Assembly (NCBI RefSeq): GCF_900100395.1
Contig: NZ_FNFB01000002.1
Span: 619,074 to 683,073, forward strand
From: Nonomuraea maritima
Lineage (GTDB): Bacteria; Actinomycetota; Actinomycetes; Streptosporangiales; Streptosporangiaceae
Reading direction: 5' to 3'
DNA length: 64,000 nucleotides
Shown: positions 25,064 through 35,932 of the stretch, piece by piece
How positions within the stretch are numbered: the first letter of the stretch is position 1
Layout of the letters: the number at the start of each line of letters is the position of its first letter
Position numbers and translations under genes: made by a program
Notes under the pieces: model-generated
What the model was told of the DNA's origin: nothing
The model's input: only the letters and a program-made list of their open reading frames with translations
Database searches by the model: none

Positions 25064-26980
25064 ATGCGCAGGCTTCTGGCGATCCCTCTTGTCGTCGTGT
25101 TGCCTTTAAGCGGTCTCAACGTGGCTCACGCCGAGGACGCCGGCGACCGGCAGCGGGCCTTCTCTGCCGCCGCCGCGGAGTTCGGCGTCCCCGAGAACGT
25201 GCTGCTCGGCGTCTCCTATCTCGAGTCGCGCTGGGACGCCCACGCCGGGCAGCCGTCCGGCGACGCGGGGTTCGGGCCGATGCACCTCACCGACGCGGCC
25301 GCCTTCACCGGCTCGAACCACCACAGCGCGGGCGCGGAGGACGCGCGGGGTGACGAGGGCAGGCCACTGCCGGTGACCGCCGTCCCGTCGCTGTCCCCCG
25401 CCGACGTCCCGCCCTCGCTGCGGACCATGGAACGGGCGGCGGAGCTGACCGGCGTGAGCCGCGAGCGGCTGCGGAGCGACGCCGCCGCCAACATCCGCGG
25501 CGGCGCGGCGCTGCTGGCCGACTACCAGAAGTCGCTCGGCGCCCCGCTCAGCGACGACCCCGCCGAGTGGTACGGCGCGGTAGCGAAGTACTCGGGCGCC
25601 GGGGAGCAGGAGGCCGCGCGGTTCTTCGCCGACGAGGTGTTCTCGACCATCAAGGCGGGCGTCGAGCGCACCACCGACGACGGGCACCTGGTGCGCCTGC
25701 CGGCCGTCCCCGGCCTGCGGAAGATCGAGCGGTGGCTGGAGAAGCTCAAGCTGCGGCCCACGCGCACCGACGGGGTGGAGTGCCCGGCGTCGATCTCGTG
25801 CGAGTGGATCCCGGCCGCGTACCAGCAGCTGCCGGACGACGACTACGGCCACTACGACCTGGCGGACCGCCCGGCCAGCCAGAAGATCGACTACATCGTC
25901 ATTCACGACATGGAGGGATATTTCCTCCCGTCGATCGGCCTCAACCAGGACCCCAACTACGGCGCGAGCTGGCAGTACTCGATCCGCTCCTCCGACGGTC
26001 ACGTCGCCCAGCACATCAAGGCCGAGGACATCGGCTGGCAGGCGGGCAACTGGTACATCAACTCCAAGTCCATCGGCATCGAGCACGAGGGCTTCCTGGC
26101 GCAGGGCGGCACCTGGTTCACCGAGGCGATGTACCGCTCGTCGGCCCGGCTGGTGCGCTACCTGGCCCAGCGCTTCGACGTCCCGCTCGACCGGGCGCAC
26201 ATCCTCGGCCACGACAACGTCCCCGGCACGATCCCGTCGACCGTCCAGGGCATGCACGAGGACCCGGGGCCGTTCTGGGACTGGGCGCACTACTTCCAGC
26301 TCCTGGGGGCGCCGCTGCACCGCTCCGGCGGGCCCAGGTCGGGCGCGGTCATGATCAAGCCCGACTTCGCCACGAACAAGCCGTACTTCTACGGCTGTGA
26401 CGGCGAGAACCCCGAGGCCGCCTGCCCGCCGCTCGGCGCCGGCACGGTGTGGCTGCGCACCGAGCCGCGCGACGACGCGCCGCTCGTGAAGGACATCGGC
26501 AAGCACCCCACGGGCGACTCGCTCCACAGCGTGTACGACCACAGCGCCCGCGCGAGCACCGGCCAGCGGTTCGCGGTGGCCGACCGGCAGGGCGACTGGA
26601 CGGCCATCTGGTACCTCGGCCAGAAGGCGTGGTTCCACAACCCGGCCGACGCCCCGACCGCCGTCCCGTCGAAGGGGCTCCTCGTCACCCCGAAGCCGGG
26701 CAAGGCGACCGTCCCGGTGTACGGCAGGGCCTACCCGGAGCAGGAGGCGTACCCGGCGGACGTGCCGTACCAGACGGTGACGCCGCTGCAGTACACGTTC
26801 TCGGCGGGTGAGAGGTACACGCTCGCCGGCACGGCGGACACGGAGTACTACCGGGCGGTCACCTTCGACGAGAACGACCACCAGGTGATCCGTGGCAGGA
26901 CGAAGTACCTGCAGATCCAGTTCGGCCACCGCGTCATGTTCGTCAAGGCCGACGACGTGCGGGTGGTGTCGTCCGGCTGA
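25064..26980 (+). CDS. secreted N-acetylmuramoyl-L-alanine amidase
   Basis: This is a 638-residue cell-wall hydrolase. A signal peptide spans about 1-24 (MRRLLAIPLVVVLPLSGLNVAHA is 23 residues, cited by ends only: MRRLL to AHA). The region at 30-200 resembles a lytic-transglycosylase-like fold (LLGVSYLESRWDAHAG, GFGPMHLTD). The Amidase_2 (PGRP-like) core is at about 275-425: DYIVIHDMEG, IGIEHEGFL and ILGHDNVPGT supply the zinc histidines. The C-terminal third contains SH3-like segments (VWLRTEPRDDAPLV, TGQRFAVADRQGDWTAIWYL). AAAGGAG precedes the ATG. A bidirectional hairpin separates it from an RpiR regulator. Confidence 0.92.
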   Translation: MRRLLAIPLVVVLPLSGLNVAHAEDAGDRQRAFSAAAAEFGVPENVLLGVSYLESRWDAHAGQPSGDAGFGPMHLTDAAAFTGSNHHSAGAEDARGDEGRPLPVTAVPSLSPADVPPSLRTMERAAELTGVSRERLRSDAAANIRGGAALLADYQKSLGAPLSDDPAEWYGAVAKYSGAGEQEAARFFADEVFSTIKAGVERTTDDGHLVRLPAVPGLRKIERWLEKLKLRPTRTDGVECPASISCEWIPAAYQQLPDDDYGHYDLADRPASQKIDYIVIHDMEGYFLPSIGLNQDPNYGASWQYSIRSSDGHVAQHIKAEDIGWQAGNWYINSKSIGIEHEGFLAQGGTWFTEAMYRSSARLVRYLAQRFDVPLDRAHILGHDNVPGTIPSTVQGMHEDPGPFWDWAHYFQLLGAPLHRSGGPRSGAVMIKPDFATNKPYFYGCDGENPEAACPPLGAGTVWLRTEPRDDAPLVKDIGKHPTGDSLHSVYDHSARASTGQRFAVADRQGDWTAIWYLGQKAWFHNPADAPTAVPSKGLLVTPKPGKATVPVYGRAYPEQEAYPADVPYQTVTPLQYTFSAGERYTLAGTADTEYYRAVTFDENDHQVIRGRTKYLQIQFGHRVMFVKADDVRVVSSG

Positions 26981-26987
26981 CCGCCGC

Positions 26988-27012
26988 TCCCCGCCCTGGA
27001 CCGGGGCGGGGA
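26988..27012. terminator. bidirectional terminator hairpin
   Basis: TCCCCGCCC-TGGACCG-GGGCGGGGA has perfect 9-bp arms between the convergent amidase and RpiR genes. Confidence 0.75.
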
Positions 27013-27013
27013 C

Positions 27014-27904
27014 TCACCCGGTGCGGCGCCGCGAGGTCGCGGTGAACTCCTTGACGGCGCGCCTGGTGCTCGCGAGCGCCTCCTGGGAGGAGTCGAACGT
27101 GCGCTGGGCGACGCCGACGAACACGCAGTCGACGACGAGGAGCTGGCTGATGCGGCTGGCCAGCGCGCCGGGACGGAACTCCGTCTCGCGCCCGGCCGAG
27201 ATCAGCACGTGCTCGGCCAGCTCCGCGATGGTCGAACGGGGGTTGTTGGTGATCGCGACCGTGGTCGCGCCCGCCTCCCTGGCCCGGGTCAGCGGCTCGA
27301 TCACGTCGGGTGTCTCCCCCGACGTGCTGATGCCGATCGCCACGTCGCCGTCGCGCAGCAGCACCGCGCTGGTCAGAGCCAGGTGGGCGTCCTGGAAGGC
27401 GTGGCTGGACAGGCCGATGCGCAGCAGCTTCTGGGCGACGTCCTCGGCCACCAGGCCGGAGGCGCCCACCCCGTAGGCGTCGACCCGCCGGGCCCCCACG
27501 ATGGCCTCGACCACGAGGCCCAGCCGTTCGGAGGTGAGCTGGGCGACGGTGTCGTTGATCGCCTCGGACTCGGCCCGCGCGACCTTCTGGATCACCTCCG
27601 ACAACGGGTCGTCGGGCGCGAGGTCTCCGGGCACGAGCCGGTCGGGTTGCGCCGCCGCGGCGGCTAAGGCCAGGCGCAGCTGCGGATATCCGGGGAAGCC
27701 GAGCAGCCGTGCGGTGCGCACGATGGTGGCTTCGCTGGTGCCGGAGGCCGCGGACAGCTCGGTGATCGTGCTCCTGGCCACCGTCGCGGGATCTTCGAGG
27801 ATGAGCTGGGCGACGGTCCGGGCGGCGGGCGTCAGCGACGGCAGCACACCGCGAACCGTGGCCACCAGTGTGTCGGCCCGCAGGCCGTTCCCGCTGTCGT
27901 CCAC
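27014..27904 (-). CDS. RpiR/MurR family transcriptional regulator
   Basis: This is a 296-residue regulator. The N-terminal HTH_6 domain (about 10-90) reads LTPAARTVAQLILEDPATV, ITELSAASGTSEATIVRTAR and LGFPGYPQLRLALA. The C-terminal SIS phosphosugar-binding domain (about 125-260) has RVDAYGVGASGLVAEDVAQK and AIGISTSGETPDVIEPL. Such proteins sense sugar phosphates, often MurNAc-6-P or hexose phosphates. Neighbours are a cell-wall amidase and glgP, so either peptidoglycan sugars or glucan metabolism could be its subject. The GTG start at 27904 has no Shine-Dalgarno sequence but a CATAAT 7 nt upstream, so it may be leaderless. Confidence 0.92.
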   Translation of the reverse strand: MDDSGNGLRADTLVATVRGVLPSLTPAARTVAQLILEDPATVARSTITELSAASGTSEATIVRTARLLGFPGYPQLRLALAAAAAQPDRLVPGDLAPDDPLSEVIQKVARAESEAINDTVAQLTSERLGLVVEAIVGARRVDAYGVGASGLVAEDVAQKLLRIGLSSHAFQDAHLALTSAVLLRDGDVAIGISTSGETPDVIEPLTRAREAGATTVAITNNPRSTIAELAEHVLISAGRETEFRPGALASRISQLLVVDCVFVGVAQRTFDSSQEALASTRRAVKEFTATSRRRTG

Positions 27905-27911
27905 GGTCCCG

Positions 27912-27917
27912 ATTATG
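27912..27917 (-). promoter_or_regulatory. candidate -10 CATAAT of the RpiR gene (leaderless)
   Basis: On the minus strand CATAAT lies 7 nt before the GTG start. The resulting transcript would begin at or next to the start codon. Confidence 0.45.
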
Positions 27918-27950
27918 CCGCCTGGACCTGATCGGCGAGCAGATCTGGAA

Positions 27951-30533
27951 TTACCGCAATGTACCGTTCGTCATCCCGGCCGGTTCCTCGGGCACGGCGA
28001 TGAGCCCGAGCTCCGCGCTCGTCGCGGCCAGCGGGTGGTACGGCACCACCCGGACGGTGTAGCCGAACGCGCCCGTACGGTCGAGCGGCACCGTGCCCGT
28101 GTAGTGGGCCCGCCCGTCGTCGTCCACCGACCCGGGGGTCAGCCTCTCGTACGCCGGGTGCACCAGCTCGTCGTGCGGGCCGACCTTGCCGTAGACGGCC
28201 TCGACCCGGACGTCACCGGGCTCCAGATCGCCCAGCGCGACCGTGGCGTGCAGCTCGATCGCGGCCCCGACCTCCGGGGTGTCGCTCACGCCCGTCGCCT
28301 CGACGTGCTCGACCCGCACCCCCGGCCAGGCCCTCGTCACCCGCACCCGCCAGGCCGCGAACGCCCTGGCCGGAGCGTACGCGTCGGCCGACAGCGCGCG
28401 GGCCGAGGCGGCGGCCGGGTTGTACAGGGTGACGACGTAGTCGCGCAGCATGCGCCCGGCGAGCACCTTGGGCCCGAGCGAGGTCAGGGTGTGCTTGACC
28501 ATCTCCATCCAGCGGCGCGGCAGGCCGTCGACGCCGCGGTCGTAGAACCGGTCGGACACCTCGTTCTCGATCAGGTCGTACAGGGCGGCGGCCTCCAGCG
28601 CGTCGCGGCGGTCGGGGTCGCCCACGCCGTCGGCGGTGGGGATCGACCAGCCGTTGGTGCCGTCGTACCACTCGTCCCACCAGCCGTCGCGGATCGACAG
28701 GTTGAGGCCGCCGTTGAGCGCGGACTTCATGCCCGAGGTGCCGGACGCCTCCAGCGGGCGCAGCGGGTTGTTCAGCCAGACGTCGCAGCCCTGGACCATG
28801 AGCCGGCCGAGCGCCATGTCGTAGTCGGGCAGGAACACGATGCGGTGCCGGACCTTCTCCTGGTCGGCGAACTTGACGATCTGCTGGATGAGCTTCTTGC
28901 CGCCCTCGTCGGCGGGGTGCGCCTTGCCGGCGATCACGATCTGCACCGGCTTGTCGGGGTCGAGCAGCAGCCGGGCCAGCCGGCGCGGGTCGCGCAGCAT
29001 GAGCGTCAGCCGCTTGTACGACGGCACCCGCCGGGCGAACCCGATCGTCAGCACCTCGGGGTCGAGGGCGTCGTCGATCCAGCCCAGCTCGGCGTCGGAG
29101 GCCCCGCGCTCGCGCCACGACCGGCGCAGCCGCGCGCGTGCGCCGTTGACCAGCCGCCGGCGCAGCGTGCCGCGGATCTTCCAGATGTCGCCGTCGGGGA
29201 TCTTCTGGATGGCGTCCCAGCCGCGGGCCCGCTCCAGCAGCGAGGGCACCTCGCGGCCGGCCAGCTCCATCAGCTCCCGCCCGACCCAGGTGGGGGCGTG
29301 CACGCCGTTGGTGATCGACCCGATGGGGACCTCGTCCACGTCGAAGCCCGGCCACAGGTTCTTGAACATCTCACGGCTGACCTCGCCGTGCAGGTGCGAG
29401 ACGCCGTTGACCCGCTGGGCGAGCCGCATGCCCATGACGGCCATGTTGAACCGGCCGGGGTCGTCCTCGGCGCCGAGGGCGAGGATGCGCTCGACGGGGA
29501 CGGTCGGCCAGGAGTTCGCGCCGCCGAAGTGGCGTTCGATCATGTCGCGCGGGAAGCGGTCGATGCCCGCGGGGACGGGCGTGTGGGTGGTGAACACCGT
29601 GCCCGCGCGTACGGCCTCGAGCGCCTCGTCGAACGACATCCGCGCCTCGGTGAGCTCGCGGATGCGCTCCAGGCCGAGGAAGCCGGCGTGGCCCTCGTTG
29701 GTGTGGAAGACCTCGGGCTCGGGATGGCCGGTGAGTTTGCAGTACGCGCGGATCGCCCGCACCCCGCCGACGCCGAGCAGCAGTTCCTGGTTGAGCCGGT
29801 GGTCGGTGCCGCCGCCGTACAGGCGGTCGGTGACGTCGCGGGCGGCGGCGTCGTTGTCGGCCACGTCGGAGTCGAGCAGCAGCAGCGGGACCCGGCCGAC
29901 CTGGGCCACCCAGATCTGCGCGTGCAGCACGCGGTTCTCCGGCAGCGACAGGCGGATCTTGACGGGCGCGCCCTCGTCGTCCTTCAGCAGGGTGAGCGGC
30001 AGGCCGCCCGCGTCGAGCGCCGGGTAGTGCTCGAGCTGCCAGCCCTCGGGCGACAGCGACTGCGTGAAGTAGCCGTGCCGGTAGAGCAGGCCGACCGCGA
30101 GGATGGGCACGCCGAGGTCGCTGGCGGCCTTGAGGTGGTCGCCCGCGAGGATGCCGAGCCCGCCGGAGTACTGCGGCAGGGCCGCGGCGATGCCGTACTC
30201 GGGCGAGAAGTAGGCGATGGCGCGCGCGGCGTCGGGCAGCGTCTGGTACCAGCGCGGCGCGGTCATGTACTCGCGCAGGTCGTCGGCGGCGTCGGCGACC
30301 CGTCGCAGGAAGCGGCGGTCGCCGGCGAGCTCGTTCAGCCGGGCCGGCGTGACGGCGCCGAGCAGGGCCACGGGATCGTGCCGGACCTGCTCCCAGAGGC
30401 CGGGGTCGACCTCCGCGAAAAGATCCATCGTCTCCGGGTGCCAGGACCATCGGAGGTTCTGCACGAGCTCGCCGAGCGCGGCCAGCTCCGCGGGCAGGAC
30501 GGTGCGGACGGTAAATCGGCGGATAGCTCTCAC
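27951..30533 (-). CDS. glgP: alpha-glucan (glycogen/maltodextrin) phosphorylase
   Basis: This 860-residue PLP enzyme releases glucose-1-phosphate from alpha-1,4-glucans. It is the actinobacterial type with an N-terminal DUF3417 domain (about 10-120). The phosphorylase core has AYFSPEYGIAAALPQYSGGLGI (split), the active-site loop EVFHTNEGHAGF, GFARRVPSYKRLTLM, IVIAGKAHP, and the PLP-binding EASGTSGMKSALNGG. A beta-sandwich C-terminal domain follows. The GTG start at 30533 gives MRAIRRFTVR. The gene diverges from glgE across a 243-bp gap that must hold both promoters. Confidence 0.96.
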   Translation of the reverse strand: MRAIRRFTVRTVLPAELAALGELVQNLRWSWHPETMDLFAEVDPGLWEQVRHDPVALLGAVTPARLNELAGDRRFLRRVADAADDLREYMTAPRWYQTLPDAARAIAYFSPEYGIAAALPQYSGGLGILAGDHLKAASDLGVPILAVGLLYRHGYFTQSLSPEGWQLEHYPALDAGGLPLTLLKDDEGAPVKIRLSLPENRVLHAQIWVAQVGRVPLLLLDSDVADNDAAARDVTDRLYGGGTDHRLNQELLLGVGGVRAIRAYCKLTGHPEPEVFHTNEGHAGFLGLERIRELTEARMSFDEALEAVRAGTVFTTHTPVPAGIDRFPRDMIERHFGGANSWPTVPVERILALGAEDDPGRFNMAVMGMRLAQRVNGVSHLHGEVSREMFKNLWPGFDVDEVPIGSITNGVHAPTWVGRELMELAGREVPSLLERARGWDAIQKIPDGDIWKIRGTLRRRLVNGARARLRRSWRERGASDAELGWIDDALDPEVLTIGFARRVPSYKRLTLMLRDPRRLARLLLDPDKPVQIVIAGKAHPADEGGKKLIQQIVKFADQEKVRHRIVFLPDYDMALGRLMVQGCDVWLNNPLRPLEASGTSGMKSALNGGLNLSIRDGWWDEWYDGTNGWSIPTADGVGDPDRRDALEAAALYDLIENEVSDRFYDRGVDGLPRRWMEMVKHTLTSLGPKVLAGRMLRDYVVTLYNPAAASARALSADAYAPARAFAAWRVRVTRAWPGVRVEHVEATGVSDTPEVGAAIELHATVALGDLEPGDVRVEAVYGKVGPHDELVHPAYERLTPGSVDDDGRAHYTGTVPLDRTGAFGYTVRVVPYHPLAATSAELGLIAVPEEPAGMTNGTLR

Positions 30534-30776
30534 GTTTCTGCACCCTACGGGCTAGGAGGGACCTCTCAGTCCTTCACCCCCATGCGTGCCGTTCAAACCC
30601 CTTCCGGGAACAAGCATGAACAGCGACTATTGGGGCAACTTTCCTCAATGTTGGGATCTCCCGCACGCACTCTCGGGAGGTCTCTCCGCTGCTGTCCACA
30701 ATTACCGTGCAAGGATCGTTCCTGCCGGGAAAGCCTCCGGCGGTACCGGGAGTGCCGCCGCAAACCTTTGATTGCG

Positions 30777-32825
30777 ATGATCGGACGAATTCCCATCACG
30801 GACATCTCCCCCGTCGTCGACTGCGGGCAGTGGCCCGCCAAGGCGGTCGCCGGCGAGACCTTCGAGGTCTCGGCGACCGTGTTCCGAGAAGGCCACGACG
30901 CCGTGGCCGCCGGTGTGGTGCTCACGTCGCCCGACGGGCAGCGTGGGCCACTCAGACGGATGCGCGAGCTTGCCCCCGGCACCGACCGCTGGGGCGTCGA
31001 GGTGTCCTTGCCGTCGGAGGGTGACTGGCTGTTCCGCGTCGAGGCGTGGAGCGACCCGATCGCGACCTGGCTGCACGACGCCGAGATCAAGATCCCGCGC
31101 GGCATGGACGTCGACCTCATGTGCGAGGAGGGCGCCCGGCTGTTCGAGCGGGCGGCCAAGGCCGTGCGGCCGGCGGAGTGCCCCAACGGCGCGAACCGGC
31201 CGAAGAACGGTGACTCCTGCGGCCACCGCGCGGCGCTGCTGTCGGTGTCGGCCACCCTTCGCGACGACACCACGGACCCGCGGGCCAGGCTGTCGATCGC
31301 GCAGCTGCCTGAGACCGCCGCGTTGCTGGAGGCCCACCCGTTCCGCGAGCTGGTGACCAGGTCGAGGTCGCAGAAGATCAGGGTTGACCGCCGCCGGGCG
31401 CTCTACGGCTCCTGGTACGAGTTCTTCCCGCGCTCGGAGGGCGCGGTGGTGAGCGAGTCGGGCGTCTCGAAGTCGGGGACGTTCCAGACGGCCGCCAAGC
31501 GGCTGCCCGCCATCGCCAAGATGGGCTTCGACGTCGTCTACCTGCCGCCCGTCCACCCGATCGGGCACCGGTTCCGCAAGGGGCGCAACAACACGCTGAG
31601 CCCCGAGCCCGACGAGCCCGGCTCGCCGTGGGCGATCGGCTCCGAGGACGGCGGCCACGACGCCGTCCATCCCGACCTCGGCACCCTCGAGGACTTCGAC
31701 GACTTCGTGGCGCGGGCCAGGGAGCTCGGCATGGAGGTCGCGCTCGACTTCGCGCTCCAGTGCTCGCCGGACCACCCGTGGGTGAAGGAGCACCCCGAGT
31801 GGTTCACGGTCCGGGCCGACGGGTCGATCGCGTACGCCGAGAACCCGCCGAAGAAGTACCAGGACATCTACCCGGTCAACTTCGACAAGGACCCCGAGGG
31901 CATCTACGCCGAGGTCAAGCGGGTGCTGCTGCACTGGATGGAGCACGGGGTGCGGGTCTTCCGTGTGGACAACCCGCACACCAAGCCGGTGGGGTTCTGG
32001 GAGCGGCTGCTGGCCGACATCCACGGCACCGACCCCGACGTGGTCTTCCTGGCCGAGGCCTTCACCCGGCCGGCCATGCTGCGCACGCTCGCCAAGGTGG
32101 GCTTCCACCAGTCGTACACGTACTTCACGTGGCGGAACACCAAGGGTGAGGTGGAGAGCTATCTCACCGAGCTGTCCCGGGAGACGTCGAGTTACCTGCG
32201 TCCCAACCTGTTCGTGAACACTCCCGACATCCTTCACGAATTCCTTCAGCACGGCGGCGTTCCCGCATTCAAGATCAGGGCCGTACTGGCCGCTCTGGCA
32301 TCGCCGACATGGGGCGTCTATTCTGGGTACGAACTCGCAGAAAATACCCCGGTACGCCCGGGCAGTGAAGAATATCTTGATAGCGAGAAATATCAGTACA
32401 AACCTCGGGATTGGGCGACCGCCGAGCGCGAAGGCCGCAGCCTGGCTCCGTTCATCACGCAGCTGAATTTGTTCCGAAGAGCTCATCCGGCGCTCCAGGA
32501 ATTGCGTAATCTACGGTTCCACAGGGTCGACCAACCGGACATCGTTTGCTTCTCGAAACGACTTCCGGGCGCCTACGATCCGGCCACACGAAGGCACGGG
32601 CTGGGCGACGTCGTTCTGGCGGTCATCAACCTGGATCCACACCACACCCACGAGGCGACCGTAGACCTTGACCTGCCCGCCATCGGTCTCGACTGGAATG
32701 CCGAGTTCGTCGTCGACGACGAGCTGTCCGGCGAGACGTACCGCTGGAGGCAGAGCAACTACGTGCGGCTCGACCCCCATATCCAGCCTGCCCACATCCT
32801 CACCGTACGAGCCGCGCCTCGGTAG
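30777..32825 (+). CDS. glgE: alpha-1,4-glucan:maltose-1-phosphate maltosyltransferase
   Basis: This 682-residue GH13 (subfamily 3) enzyme extends glucan with maltosyl units from maltose-1-phosphate. The N-terminal beta domains (1-200) precede the barrel, with FDVVYLPPVHPIGHRFRKGRNN, the nucleophile region GVRVFRVDNPHTKP, the acid/base region DVVFLAEAFTRP and DILHEFLQHGG near the third catalytic Asp. The ATG at 30777 matches the usual family start (IDDVAPVV-type segment soon after). No clear Shine-Dalgarno sequence is visible. It heads the glgE-treS-mak operon. The segment at about 32,160-32,720 uses many A/T-ending codons (GAA AAT, TAT, CTT GAT AGC), unlike the rest of the gene. Confidence 0.96.
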   Translation: MIGRIPITDISPVVDCGQWPAKAVAGETFEVSATVFREGHDAVAAGVVLTSPDGQRGPLRRMRELAPGTDRWGVEVSLPSEGDWLFRVEAWSDPIATWLHDAEIKIPRGMDVDLMCEEGARLFERAAKAVRPAECPNGANRPKNGDSCGHRAALLSVSATLRDDTTDPRARLSIAQLPETAALLEAHPFRELVTRSRSQKIRVDRRRALYGSWYEFFPRSEGAVVSESGVSKSGTFQTAAKRLPAIAKMGFDVVYLPPVHPIGHRFRKGRNNTLSPEPDEPGSPWAIGSEDGGHDAVHPDLGTLEDFDDFVARARELGMEVALDFALQCSPDHPWVKEHPEWFTVRADGSIAYAENPPKKYQDIYPVNFDKDPEGIYAEVKRVLLHWMEHGVRVFRVDNPHTKPVGFWERLLADIHGTDPDVVFLAEAFTRPAMLRTLAKVGFHQSYTYFTWRNTKGEVESYLTELSRETSSYLRPNLFVNTPDILHEFLQHGGVPAFKIRAVLAALASPTWGVYSGYELAENTPVRPGSEEYLDSEKYQYKPRDWATAEREGRSLAPFITQLNLFRRAHPALQELRNLRFHRVDQPDIVCFSKRLPGAYDPATRRHGLGDVVLAVINLDPHHTHEATVDLDLPAIGLDWNAEFVVDDELSGETYRWRQSNYVRLDPHIQPAHILTVRAAPR

Positions 32826-32896
32826 ACATGAATTCAGCGGGGAGTCTTCGACGTGTGTGAACGCGCCTCCTTCGTGAGCCGCCTGCGAGGCGACTC

Positions 32897-34600
<1,704 letters not shown>

Positions 34601-34603
34601 GAC

Positions 34604-35932
34604 GTGCTCGACGAGCTCCTTGCCACATGGATCGGCCGCCAACGTTGGTTCGGTGGCAAGGGGCGCCCGATCGACGGGCTGTGGATCGAGTCCGACGTCG
34701 AACTCACACCCGGCCTGCGGCACCTGGTGGTCGCCGTCCGGCAGGACGACTCCCGCGAGCGCTACCAGCTGCTGCTGGGTGAGCGCACCGTGCTGCCCGA
34801 GCGGCTGGGCCACGCCCTGATCGGCACCCTGGGCGACACGTACCTCTACGACGCCGTGCACGACTCCGACCGTACGGGCTGGCTGCTCGACGGCATGGCG
34901 CGCGAGCAGGACCACAACGGCCTGCGCCTGCGCCACATGCCCGGCGCCACCATCGACACCTCTCCGCGCAGCCTCGTGCTCGGCGCGGAGCAGTCCAACA
35001 CCTCGCTCGTGTACGGCGACGCCTACATCTGCAAGCTGTTCCGGCGGCTGGTCCCCGGCGTGAATCCCGAGCTGGAGATCGTGACCGCGCTCGCCGCCCG
35101 CGACGCGCCGCACATCGCGCAGCCGTACGGGTGGATCGAGACCGACCTCGACGGCACCGACACCACGCTCGCGTTCATGCAGGAGTTCCTGTCCGCCGCC
35201 AACGACGGCTGGGACCTCGCGCTCACCAGCGTCCGCGACCTGTACGCGTCGCTGCCCGAGGTGCCGGCCGCCGAGGCCGGCGGCGACTTCGCGGCCGAGT
35301 CGCTGCGGCTCGGCAGCGCGACCGCCAGGGTGCACCACGAGCTGGCCGCCGCGTTCCCGACGGACGTGATCGCGGTGCACGAGGTCAAGCGCATGGCCGA
35401 GGGCTTCAGGCGGCGGCTCGGCCGGGCCGTGGCCGAGGTGCCCGAGCTGCGCGAACACGTGAGCGTGATCGAGCAGGCCTACCACGAGGTCGACCTGCTC
35501 ACCAGCGAGGTGCCCGTGCAGCGCGTCCACGGCGACTACCACCTCGGCCAGGTGATGCGCACCCCGACGGACTGGGTGGTGCTCGACTTCGAGGGCGAGC
35601 CGGGCCAGCCGCTGCAGGAGCGCCGGGCGCTGTCGTCGCCGCTGCGGGACGTGGCAGGGATGCTGCGCTCGTTCGACTACGCGGCGCGGCACCTGCTCGC
35701 CGGTCACCCCGAGGCCGGCCGCCTGGAGCCCCGGGCCCAGGAGTGGGCCGACCGCAACCGGGCCGCCTTCCTGGAGGGCTACGCCGAGGGCGGCGGCGTC
35801 ATCACGGAGGCGGACGCGACGCTGCTGCGCGCGTTCGAGATGGCGAAGGCCGTCTACGAGGTCGTGTACGAGGCCCGCAACCGTCCCGCCTGGATTTCGA
35901 TCCCCCTGGCCGCCTTCCGTCCGCGTTCTTAG
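34604..35932 (+). CDS. mak: maltokinase
   Basis: This 442-residue enzyme (Pep2-type) phosphorylates maltose to alpha-maltose-1-phosphate, the GlgE donor. It has an aminoglycoside-phosphotransferase-like fold. The N-terminal cap starts LLATWIGRQRWFGGKGR, a family hallmark. The kinase motifs are QRVHGDYHLGQVM (catalytic Asp) and WVVLDFEGEPGQP (metal binding). AGGAGGAG lies 5-9 nt before the GTG, in the 3' end of treS, so translation is coupled. Its stop overlaps the stop of the convergent imine-reductase-like gene by 4 nt, with no terminator in between. Confidence 0.96.
   Translation: MLDELLATWIGRQRWFGGKGRPIDGLWIESDVELTPGLRHLVVAVRQDDSRERYQLLLGERTVLPERLGHALIGTLGDTYLYDAVHDSDRTGWLLDGMAREQDHNGLRLRHMPGATIDTSPRSLVLGAEQSNTSLVYGDAYICKLFRRLVPGVNPELEIVTALAARDAPHIAQPYGWIETDLDGTDTTLAFMQEFLSAANDGWDLALTSVRDLYASLPEVPAAEAGGDFAAESLRLGSATARVHHELAAAFPTDVIAVHEVKRMAEGFRRRLGRAVAEVPELREHVSVIEQAYHEVDLLTSEVPVQRVHGDYHLGQVMRTPTDWVVLDFEGEPGQPLQERRALSSPLRDVAGMLRSFDYAARHLLAGHPEAGRLEPRAQEWADRNRAAFLEGYAEGGGVITEADATLLRAFEMAKAVYEVVYEARNRPAWISIPLAAFRPRS

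Noticed and set aside
27501..30776. Plus-strand open frame of more than 1000 codons continuing into glgE
   Set aside because: It is antisense to glgP, has low-complexity VEDVGG-like composition, and exists because G/C third positions remove stops on the opposite strand. The real protein starts at the glgE ATG at 30777.
32160..32720. A/T-richer patch considered as an insertion sequence or mobile fragment
   Set aside because: The glgE frame and GH13 motifs run through it without interruption, and there are no inverted ends or transposase.
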